Assembly: GCF_019320115.1 (NCBI RefSeq)
Contig: NC_089591.1
Coordinates: 56,296,078 to 56,360,077 of the forward strand
Source of the DNA: Miscanthus floridulus
Lineage: Eukaryota > Streptophyta > Magnoliopsida > Poales > Poaceae
DNA: 64,000 bases
Direction of reading: 5' to 3'
Position 1 is the stretch's first letter, and each line of letters opens with the position of its first letter. Below, in pieces: positions 55,072-64,000 of the stretch. Below the pieces are notes generated by a model, which saw only the letters and a program-made list of their open reading frames with translations, made no database searches and was not told where the DNA came from. A program made the position numbers and the translations under genes.

Positions 55072-57240
55072 ATGGCCCAATTTTCCATCACCTTCGCCAT
55101 GGCGGACTCAGGCGAAACGATTCGCTTCAGCTCACTAGAATTTCCCGTACTCCCACCTGTTGGGATGTGGGTTCCACATGTCTTTAAGCCATCATAGGCC
55201 TTCCTCTTTAGAAGCCTAGACTTCATCGTTGACCAGTTCAGCGTACTACACCTCCACGAGGAGGCACTCGTTCTAGCGCCCGTCGGGGGGGCACCCTCCA
55301 TCGGCTCCGGGATGCACAACATCAACGACATGGCATCTTTGCTTTATTCCGAGCAAACTCTCTACTCAAACCCCGTGGTGAGTAATATGCATACTGTAAT
55401 TTACTCTCTATTTACTATCTCCTGCCGATTATCCAGATGGACCATAATGACCACATTGCGGACACCGTATGATCGGTTCCCCTATGGCCTCGCGTCCCCC
55501 ACAGACACGTGCGCTTGGGGGCTTTGTGGGACGCTACCACCTTCCCTCACATATGAATTCATGGGAATGGCAAGCTATGCTCCTACCACTTTCCATGACC
55601 TTCTAGATGACGAGGGTGACAGTGACGGCTCCAGCATCGGCGACGCAGCGCATAGAAACCGTCCGTCCTAGAAGTGCGCTATGGTGCATGTTCTGAGACA
55701 GCCACTGGTCGTTGCGAAGTCTACACAAACTCACACCCCTCTAGACCCACGTGCAGGGGCCCTCATGTTTGTGCAAGGGCACGCCGAGGAACTACGACAA
55801 CAGCGGCAAAACCAGCCGTTGCCTACACCAGCAAGCTTGACGCAGCACGTTGCGCCCCATGCGCATAACCCGGTGGGTGGTGCCCAGGGTCACGCCCGTC
55901 AGGTCCAACACAACATCATAAACGAAGAGAATGATCTCCCGTAGTTCGCTCGGGCTAGCCAGAACATCGCTGCCACAGCAATGCTTCTACGTGGCGTTCT
56001 TAAGCCCGTTGACCCCTAGGAGCGGGTGGTCTACCAGAATCTCTAGGTTCTAGTAGAAGCCACCGTCGTTCAACAGGTGGAAAGCTTCGCATCGTGACTC
56101 CGACATGCACCAGATGGATTGCTCCATCCGCTTGCCCCTACAGCCACCAGGTGCGGCTTGGGAGGTAGCAACTGTGCCTCAGTCCAACCTAGCACCTACC
56201 CTACACCGACTGCCTATACATAAGAGGCCTAGTCTACACCAGGATGCTCATAGCATCGTTAGGAACTGGCATTGGGCCCAGCATGATGATGACGTCCGCC
56301 GGGCGACGGTGAGAGCAGGCGACACGGATCCCGGCAGAACCATCGAGGGGAGTGGTGAAATGCGCCCCAGGCATGGTCGCTGGCTAGATGACCAAAGTCC
56401 TAGCCCTAAGAGCCCAGGACCACAGGCCTTTCACCGGTGTATCCGGAGAGCACCGTTCCCATAGCGCTTTCAACTACCCACCAACATCACCAAGTACACT
56501 AGGGAGATAGACCCTGGTATTTGGCTCAAAGATTTCTAGCTCGCCTGCCCAGCCGGAGGGCTAGATGATGACTATTTCATCATTTAGTATCTCCCCATCT
56601 ATGTGGAGGAACATGTTTGGGCATGGCATGAATTAACCCTACACGACAACATCCACGACTAGGGGAACCTCAAGAGGGTCTTCGTTGGAAATTTCCAGAG
56701 AACGTATGTCTGCCCTAGAAACTCCTAGGACCTCAAGAGTTGCTAGTAGGAGCGCAGCGAGTCCCTATGGAATTACATCCATAGGTTCTCCCAATGATGC
56801 AACTCTCTCCCTGATGTCATCGATGCAGACATCATCAGCGCATTCCCCTCTAGGACGACCTATGAGTCCTTGATCCATAAGCTTGGATGCCTAAAGCCCC
56901 GTACCACCCGCAACCTGCTTGACGTCGCCACTAACCACACCTCCGGTGAGGAGGCGGTTGGAGCGGTCTTCAATGGGGGCTGAGACAAAGGCAAGGCCAG
57001 GCACATGGACCAAGACAAGGGCCCCTCCACACAGAGGGGCAAGAAGAACAAAAAGGATTGGCATCGATTAGACAGCACCATGTTGGTCGCCGCGGCTGAT
57101 CACACGGGCAAGTAGCCCCAACAGGGACTGCCTGACCACTTCCACAAGCTCATGGACAGTCCATACACCAACAATGCCTACCCCATCAAACACCTCTACC
57201 AGGACTGTGAGCTCCTCAAATGTTTCCTATGATAGGTCGG
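55072..57240 (+). pseudogene. gag region, element F
   Basis: An N-terminal extension reads MAQFSITFAMADSGETIRF. A low-complexity region follows (about 55560-56460), and the conserved capsid part begins at about 56470: TNITKYTREIDPGIWLKDF, then YLPIYVEEHVWAWHELTLHD, NLKRVFVGNFQRTYV and ERSESLWNYIHRFSQ. After NHTSGEEAVGAVFNGG comes a basic RGKKNKKDWH stretch, then DHFHKLMDSPYTNNAYPIKH and LYQDCELLKCF, where the normal knuckle is reduced. Most stops are TAG. The start is uncertain; 55072 and 55096 both begin with Met. Confidence 0.82.
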
Positions 57241-57469
57241 CGGGCCAAAAGAAGGGGACGGCAAAGAGGTGGCAGCCAAGAAAGGAGGTGCGGTGGGCAA
57301 GGACGGAGACAGTTTCCCCGACGCTGACAAATGCATCATGATCTTCGGTGGATCCGACACCATCTAGTCTAAGCACTAGCATAAGGTACACTATAGGGAG
57401 GCATCCGCCGCTGAGATAGTAGTCCCCTCCTTTCTCAGCTGGTCAGAATCTCTAATCACCTTCGATTAG

Positions 57470-58110
57470 AGGGACCATCCCTCCCATATCGCGAGATCAG
57501 GATGCTACTCGCTCGTCATTGACCCCATCATTTGCAAGAAGTACCTCACTAAGGTGTTGATGGATGGAGGCAGTGGCCTCAACATCCTCTATGTCAACAC
57601 CCTCGATGCCATGCGCATCCCCTGGTCGAAGCTTCGCTTGGCGGGCTCTCCCTTCCATGGGGTGATCCTAGGAGCGTAGGCATACCTACTTGGGCAGATC
57701 GACCTGCCCATCACGTTCGGCAACCAGGCCAACTTCCGCTCGGAGGTCCTCACCTTTGAAGTGGTGGATTTTCTAGGGTCCTACCACGCCATCTTGGGGC
57801 GGCCATGCTACGCAAAATTCATGGCAATCCCCAACTACACCTACCTCAAGCTGAAGATGCTGGGACCGAACAGCATCATCACCGTGAGCAGCACCTTTTT
57901 GCATGCCTTCATGTGCAACCACGAGCACTATGAGCTCGCTACTGTGGTCATCAACTCATCCGAGCTCCCATGGCTCAGGGAATCATTGATCCCAATAGTC
58001 CTAGACTGCAACAAACTAGCCTCCTCGATGGCCTTCCATCCGCTCGAGGAAACCAAGGCGGTGGGAATCAACCCCATCGACCCAACCAAGATGGTTCAGA
58101 TCGGGACCTA
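57470..58110 (+). pseudogene. aspartic protease region, element F
   Basis: YLTKVLMDGGSGLNILYVNT (about 57540-57600) carries the active-site Asp; the family consensus is close to DGGSS. LPITFGNQANFRSEVLTFEV and LGSYHAILGRPCYAKFMAIP (about 57700-57830) follow. One TAG near 57680 breaks the frame. It is followed by a linker of the kind that precedes RT in Tat elements. Confidence 0.87.
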
Positions 58111-58189
58111 GCTCCTGGCCAAATAGGAATATGAGCTCATCGACTTCCTGCGTGACAATCATGATGTCTTCACATGGTAGCCTTTTAAC

Positions 58190-59035
58190 ATGCCAGGCAT
58201 ACCATAGGAGGTCACCGAACACGCATTGTGCCCCATCCGAGGCTCTAAGCCCGCCAAGCAGTGCCTGCGTTGCTTCGACGATGAGAGGCATGGGGCCATA
58301 GGCGAAGAGATCGCCAAACTCCTAGCAGCCAGATTCATCAGAGAGGTATTCCACTCTAACTGGCTTGCCAATCCCGTTCTTGTTAAAAGAAGGCTAAGAA
58401 GTGGAGAATGTACGTTGATTATACTAGCCTCAACAAAGCGTGTCCAAAGGATCACTTTCCTCTACCACGCATAGACCAAATAGTCGACTCCACCTTGGGT
58501 TGCGAGATCCTCTCCTTTTTGGATGCCTACTCGGGCTATCACCAGATCGCGATGAAAGAGTCTGATCAGCTCATAATCTCATTCATCACCCCATATGGTT
58601 CATACTGCTACGTAACAATGCCATTCAGCTTGAAGAATGCTGGTGCCACCTACCAAAGATGCATGTAGTAATGCTTCACCGACCAAATCGACCCGCTCAA
58701 TCAGCCTAACCAAGCCGAGCGGCCAAGACCAACGATCACCATCTATGTTGATTACATAGTGGTCAAAACAACTCAAGCTTGTGACCTGATCACAAACTTA
58801 GCCACAATGTTCATGAACCTCCGAAGGTTCAACATCAGGCTGAATCCCAAAAAATGTGTTTTTAGGGTTTCGAAGGGGAAGCTGCTAGGAGACATTGTGT
58901 TTGAGCGTGGCATCAAGGCCAACCCCAAAAAAAATCACGCCCATCTCCAACATGGGTCCCATACGCAACGTCAAGTGCATGCAAAGGCTCACTGGCTATC
59001 AGGCTACCCTAAGTCGGTTCATCTCCTAGCTCGGT
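58190..59035 (+). pseudogene. reverse transcriptase, element F
   Basis: IGEEIAKLLAARFIREVFHS is followed by a one-base deletion near 58390. The other frame then gives WRMYVDYTSLNKACPKDHFP, LPRIDQIVDSTLGCEILSFL and DAYSGYHQI. PYGSYCYVTMPFSLKNAGAT follows, then a TAG after RCM. The active site reads IYVDYIVVK at 58741-58767. The second Asp of the YVDD motif is replaced by Tyr (TAC at 58753-58755), which should abolish activity. It ends with LNPKKCVFRVSKGKLLGDIV. Confidence 0.92.
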
Positions 59036-60120
59036 GAACAGGTCCTCAAAAAGACAGACACTTTTGTCTGGACTGAGGAAGCTTAGCAGGCCCTGGAGTG
59101 CCTCAAAGGATCCCTGACGTCAGCCCTGATCCTCATCTCTCCCAAACAGGGAGAACCCATTCTCCTCTACATCGCAACCAGCAACCATGTGGTAAGCGCC
59201 ACGCTGGTCATCGAAAGGGAGGAGCTAGGACATCAACTTAAGGTCCAGTGGCCCATATACTTCATCGGTGAAGTACTCACTGACCCCAAGGTCCAGTACC
59301 CCTAGGTGTAGAAACTCCTATATGGCGTGCTGATGCCGACCCAGAAGCTCCTGCACTACTTCATCGACCACGAAGTCGTGGTCTTCACTTCATACCTGCT
59401 CAAGGACATCATCCGCAACCGTGATGCCATAGGATAGATCTCTAAGTGGGCACTCGAACTCATGGGCCATGACATGAGGTACATCCCTGTACTACCATTA
59501 AATCTTAGGCTCTCGTGGATTTTGTCACCAAATGCATAGAGGTATAGCTACCGACCCTAGACATCACCCATGAGTATTGGATAATGTATTTCAATGGGTC
59601 TGGATGGGAGTAGGCTCCACTATGCCATCCACCTACACTTTTCAGCCTCAAACAATGCCATGGAGTACAAGGCCCTCATCAACGGACTATGCATCACCAT
59701 CGAGCTTGGTGCTACGTGACTCTACGTTCATGGTGACTCAGAGCAAGTCATTGATCAGGTCATGAAGGAGTCCTCCTACAAAAGCCCCCTCATGGAAGCA
59801 TACTGCCAAGAGGTGCACAAGCTCGAGGACAAATTCCAGAGGATCGAGCTACATCATGTCCCCTGAAAGGACAACGATGCCACCGATTTTCTTACAAAAT
59901 TGGCTGCCATGCGAGATCCATCCCCAAGCGGGGTCATCATCAATGACGTCCATGAGCCATCCACCCGCATCCTAGAAGGTCCGATCCAGACACACCCCGA
60001 TGCCCAGCCGGCACTTGGGGGCTCTGACCCCGATGCCAAGCCAGCGCTTGGGGGCTCTAATCCCAATAAGTCCATGATGACATCACCCACCAACGTCATC
60101 ATATTGGCACTCGATCAAAC
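59036..60120 (+). pseudogene. RNase H region and linker, element F
   Basis: The first RNase H-like part reads KKTDTFVWTEEAxQALECLK and ILISPKQGEPILLYIATS. The second begins at about 59580 with IMYFNGSG, where the catalytic Asp of the usual YFDGS is Asn (AAT at 59593-59595), and continues in shifted frames. The linker at 59940-60120 contains a duplication: PALGGSDPDAKPALGGSNP. Catalysis is therefore unlikely. Confidence 0.8.
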
Positions 60121-60179
60121 CAACTAGCGAGCGCCACTACTCATGTACCTCCTCGAGGAGGTTCTCCCACCCAAAAGGA

Positions 60180-61361
60180 CCGAAGCCTAATGGATTGCTC
60201 GATGTGCCAAGACCTTCATCATGCTTGGTGATGAGCTCTACAAATGGAGTCCATCAAGGATGCTCATGAAGTGCATCCCCACCAACCAGGGGAAGCAGCT
60301 CCTCCTCAAGGTCCATGCTGGGATTTGCAGGCACCACGTGGCCCCAAGGTCGCTGGTTGAGAAAGCCTTTCGCCAAGGTTTTTACTGGCCCACCATGCTA
60401 TAGGGTGCAGAGGAGGTCATCTGTAGGTGTGAAGGGTGCCAGTTCAACGCTCGGCAAACCCATTTGTTGGCACAGGAGCTCCAAACCATCCCCATCACCT
60501 AGCCATTCATGGTATGGGGCCTCGACATGGGGGAGCCCTCAAAAAGGGCCTAGACGGCTTCACTCACCTACTCGTAGCAGTCGACAAGTTCACCAAGTGG
60601 ATAGAGGCCAAGCCCATCACCAACATTCGCTTGGAAGAGGTAGTCTAATTCTTCCTCAACATCATCTACCGATTTTCGGCGTTCCTAGTTGTATCATCAC
60701 TGACCATGGGACTAACTTCACCAGAAAGAAGTTCCTATACTTCAGTGATGGATATGGCATCAGGATCGACTGGGCCTCGGTTGGACATCCATGAACTAAC
60801 TGTCAGGTCGAGCATGCCAATGGCATGGTCCTCCAAGGACTTAAGTCATGCATCTTTGACCGACTCAACAAGTATGTCGGGCAATGGGTTGTAGAGGTCC
60901 TAGCGATCCTCTGGAGCCTAAGAATGACCCCAAACCGATCCACATGGTTCACACATTTCTTCTTGGCCTATGGAGCTGAGGTAGTACTACCCTCTGACCT
61001 CGACCACGGTGCCCCAAGAGTGAAGGCTTTCGACCATGACCGTGCTATGGAGGCTCAGCAAGATGCAGTTGACCTGCTCGAAGAGGCCCACGAGACGACC
61101 ATCATCTATTCTGCTCGCTACCAACAAACCCAGCGTAGGTACCATGAAAGGAAGATTAGGGGGAGGATACTCGAAGTCGGTGATCTCATACTCCGGAGGA
61201 CCCAATCAATGAAGGAAAAACACAAACTCTCTCCACCATGGGAAGGGCCCTATACGGTAACCGAAGTAATCTGACCGGGCACCTACCAATTGGAGGACAA
61301 CAACGGCAACGTTCTCACCAACACTTGGAACATTGAACAACTACGTTGTTTTTTCCCATAA
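60180..61361 (+). pseudogene. integrase, element F
   Basis: The zinc domain reads LLKVHAGICRHHVAPRSL, then FRQGFYWPTML and CRCEGCQF (60300-60450). The core has GLDM near 60520, a frameshift, GLDGFTHLLVAVDKFTKWIE, the second Asp in ITDHGTNFT near 60700, and the Glu in QVEHANGMVLQGLK near 60810. The C-terminal part shows PNRSTWFTHFFLAYGAEVVL, RRTQSMKEKHKLSPPWEGPY and a final TWNIEQLRCFFP ending at a TAA (61359-61361). There is no chromodomain, unlike A and G. At least four stops or shifts inactivate it. Confidence 0.92.
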
Positions 61362-63730
61362 ATTTGGTCTTACCGCTTTTTAGTCAACACTTGCCCCTGT
61401 AAAGCACCCCAGCCCGAACACTTTCAGCCCGGGTCGCTCGGGGGCTCCATGAGGGTATAATACTAAATACTACCTCTCTTTTCTACTCTCTTTTTTACTG
61501 TCACATGGTAAACAACTTTGCCCCCGAATAGAAGCACATTCCATTCCTTTGGTTGCCCTATGTAACTCTGTTCTTACTCCCAACCAAACGCACCCCGCCA
61601 TGACCTACGGTTACAAGCAGCCGAGCCCCATGGGCCATCCCTAGGCTCTCAACAGTTGTAGCCTACAGAACTAATAGGCAGGTGCAAAAGGGAAAAGGAT
61701 AAAAACAAAAGTTATGCCAGGATAGCAAACAAGGAATGAATAGTGTGGTTCCATCACAAGAACAGAACTGATGAATTCATTGATACAAAAACTATTCACA
61801 CAGGGGGCTCACCCACAACTATTACATTTTTCTAACTACTTCTAATCCAAATACTACTGCGGCCCCTCGACGACGTCGCCTGACGCTAAAGGAGAAACTA
61901 TGGCACATGCCACCAGACGTAACCACCGCCTAGTTCCATTCTCTTGACTTTGGCGAGCACAACAGGTACCTCAAGGGACCCGCCCAGTTTTGTTCCTTTG
62001 ACATCAGCAAGCGCAATGGGTACCTCAAGAGTGTCACACCCATAGATGCTTAGCAGAGGAACATGGAGCTCCTAACCTTCTCATGTAGTCAAGACAACTC
62101 CAGGGTAGGGACACTGCTACCAAGGTATGGCCGCCATGGCTGGAAGAGATCTCATCAAACTTTATGAACTGGCCAAACTGCGTAGCTATAGGCATGGAAC
62201 CCTCCACCAGCACGATCCTGAGCAACTTCCCCTCCGACAAGGCTCGTTCGATGAAGATCCACTGGAGAAAGTTCGCACACAGCTCCATCCCAAAAAAGGA
62301 CTCGCAGATGAATCCAGCACGCCACCCCCTTTGGCAAAAATGGCCCCATCTCAGGCAAAGACAGCCAGCACCACCCTAGGTAGCCTCTAGCTCCACATCA
62401 TGGTCTAGATTCATGAAAGGATCTATAAGTCCTCCCCCTCGCTCACCCCCTCTCTCACCTAGGAACCGCCATGGTATACAAGCACTCTCAGTGAGGAGGA
62501 AGAAGGAGGAGAGACAATAGTTGGAGAACAGGCAAAGGACTATGATGGAGAGCCCTCTCCCTCCCCCTATTTAAGGAAGAAACATGATAGCCAAAGAGGG
62601 GCAAAAGATCAGAGCGAAAACCTCTCTCCTTTCCCCCATTCAATGTGGATGAAAAACGATGGGACACACCCTGACCGATGGGACACATGCTGACCAACGG
62701 AACGACGCCTAGTAAGACGAAACATCACCTAGTGAGACAAGACATGGCTTGGGTATGGCCCACCACTATCACATGACTGAGCATGAAAACCAAAGCGTCA
62801 CCACATGCAGGCAGCTCTCTGCATCCCCAAGTGAGACTTAGAAAACCCAAAACAGGATCTCCGCCAGGAGAGACCATCGGGCTTCCTAAGTCGATCAAAT
62901 GGCTCAAAAAAATAGACAGGGAGACAGGTAGGGAGCGAAGGGATGCCACATACAGGCTATGCCGACTCCATCACAAACGACAAGCATAGGTCCCGGTCAA
63001 ACATTTTTTACTGAAGCTCTCCAAACCCCGTCACTTGAATCATCAAGGTAACACTACCGAGCCCCTCTATTTCTTTATAATCATTTCATACATCCATACG
63101 TGCATTCATTCCATACGCCCATGCCCCCCAGATGATTTAGGCCCTGAACTGCCTAGGGGCTCGGGAACTAAGCATCACACATGCAGTGAAATGCATCACA
63201 ATGCTCTGTGTTGCGTCATAAAGTGGCAGTTGCCTCATTCGACATGAGCAATGACCAACCAGGGTTTGAAGGCTGGCCCACGAAGGGCTCGAGGCCACCC
63301 CATGTCAAACAGAGCTAGGGGAGAAAAACATAGATGAGCCCGTGCGGCCCTCGCCTAGTCTAGCAGACAGGGTTATCTCAGCCTTCTCATTTGATCCTAA
63401 GCCTCTGCCAAGCCCATAGAATCTCCATCGAGGGGAGGCCATTAGGCCACCTAAGTCAGTCTCTGGAACGACCTAGGCATCTATCGAGTTGTAGGTAAAG
63501 GAGCAGTGGAATATCATAAGAGGGCTATGCTGACCCCATCATGAATGATGGACCCGGATTTCACTCGATCATACCCGTTAGTGAACTCATTGAGCGCATC
63601 ACTCGAGCCTGAGCGATCAGGATAAGGGACAAAACTCAGCCCCTCTGGTTGTGAGAAACTAAGGGTGGGGTAACACACACAACTCAAACCAACCCCTACC
63701 AAAATCCCAATGGGGCTTGACGGCTCAAGA
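61362..63730 (+). other. 3' untranslated region of F
   Basis: About 2.4 kb lies between integrase and tandem repeats. A polypurine-like GCTCGGGGGCTCC lies at about 61437, and AGGGGCTCGGGAACTAAGC occurs at about 63157. On the - strand a broken frame spans about 62390-61880, ending with two similar copies of an LEVPxxLAxVK peptide. No + strand gene is credible. Such long 3' regions are usual in Tat elements. Confidence 0.6.
61880..62390 (-). pseudogene. possible antisense reading frame in the F 3' region
   Basis: On the - strand, frames with two or three breaks read CVRTFSSGSSSNEPC and SMPIATQFGQFIKFDEISSS, then TLEVPIALADVKGTKLGG directly followed by SLEVPVVLAKVKRMELGG. The last two are an internal duplication of about 57 bases. 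A TATA-like TTAAATAG lies upstream on this strand near 62570. No family is recognised. It may be an antisense extra frame like that of J, or chance. Confidence 0.3.
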
Positions 63731-64000
63731 CACCAAACACCTCAGTCTGTGACCCCAAACTCACCCCATCTGGCTACGCTTCGACTATACACCAAACGCC
63801 TAGGTCTGTGACCCCGAACTCACCCCATCTGGCTATGCTTCGACTACACACCAAACGCCCAGGTCTGTGACCCCAAACTCGCCCATCCGGCTACGCTTCG
63901 ATTGCACACCAAATGCTCGGGTCTATGACCACAAACTCACCCCATCCGGCTATGCTTCAACTGCACACCAAACACCAGGGTCTTCATGTTGACTAGGCCC
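63731..64000 (+). repeat. 59-bp tandem repeats at the 3' side of F
   Basis: Units start CACCAAACGCC at 63731, 63790, 63849, 63907 and 63966 (spacing 59, 59, 58, 59). They share GGTCTGTGACCCC, AACTCACCCCATC and GGCTACGCTTCGA. Four units are complete, and a fifth is truncated or diverges near 63985. The array stands where Tat elements carry satellite-like repeats before the 3' LTR and may continue beyond the window. Confidence 0.93.

Larger units (their letters stand above)
53773..64000 (+). mobile_element. Tat-type Ty3/gypsy element F, 3' LTR outside window
   Basis: F has a 5' LTR (53773-55017), PBS, gag, protease, RT, RNase H and integrase (ending 61361), a long untranslated 3' region and tandem repeats at the window edge. 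The Tat lineage is inferred from the integrase without chromodomain, the D-G-G-S protease form, the second type of RNase H and the repeats between pol and 3' LTR. It inserted into LTR E after GTAAT (53768-53772). Stops, frameshifts and lost catalytic residues make it inactive. A solo LTR of the same family lies at 12239-13443. Confidence 0.9.

Noticed and set aside
55312..55671. Separate host gene in the F leader
   Set aside because: It lies between PBS and the conserved gag of F, on the same strand, so it is more simply the N-terminal part of the element's gag region.

Overview
This window is plant nuclear DNA, almost certainly from a panicoid grass. The evidence is retroelements several layers deep, grass-type MITEs, a Cassandra TRIM, and no recognisable intact host gene in 64 kb. 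I think an Andropogoneae genome (sorghum, sugarcane or Miscanthus type) most likely, but I cannot test that. Nearly every coding region is a decayed gag or pol fragment of an LTR retrotransposon. For reference I name the elements A to K.

Layout. 1-2545: end part of a long chromovirus-type LTR (D, + strand) with a (TG)35 tract. 2546-6781: a decayed Ty1/copia element (+), with a striking run of stem-loops (2846-3490), RT/RNase H remnants and a 3' LTR. 6782-8983: the only stretch not obviously retroelement, holding two MITEs with clean 3-bp target duplications. 8984-31448: Tat-like element J (- strand), broken apart by later insertions. It keeps a 3' LTR, 20-bp tandem repeats, repeated polypurine-like modules, a leader and PBS remnant. 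On the opposite (+) strand it has a reading frame with the 'putative gypsy type transposon' (PF04195-like) domain. Into J were inserted: complete Ty3/gypsy chromovirus A (10501-24494, - strand, TSD gcttt/acttt), whose 3' LTR itself holds a solo LTR (12239-13443); the 2.79-kb non-autonomous element K (26286-29075, TSD ATTTG), a relative of J in the opposite orientation; and a truncated LTR, C (31151-31377).

31451-41848: a second, better preserved chromovirus G (-), with 3' LTR, gag, protease, RT, RNase H, integrase and chromodomain, whose 5' LTR is missing. Directly next to its primer binding site lies a 750-bp Cassandra TRIM (41856-42605) with 5S rRNA-like LTRs. 42606-46603: 5' four fifths of a Tat/Athila-type element I (-), cut off in its integrase. 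46604-53772: another long LTR, E (+), split by a 3.6-kb solo LTR, H (48071-51668, TSD GGGGC). 53773-64000: Tat-type element F (+), inserted in E. It has a 1,245-bp 5' LTR, PBS, gag, protease, RT, RNase H and integrase, a long 3' untranslated region and 59-bp tandem repeats; its 3' LTR lies beyond the window.

How the parts relate. The window records successive retrotransposition: J was hit by A, K and C; A by a solo LTR of the F family; I by E; E by H and F. All pol genes carry stops or frameshifts, so none of the copies looks autonomous now. The observations I find most interesting are the stem-loop array with a conserved loop and changing stems, the short acidic reading frame conserved inside chromovirus LTRs, the antisense PF04195 frame together with repeated polypurine modules in J and K, and the Cassandra LTR abutting a gypsy primer binding site.
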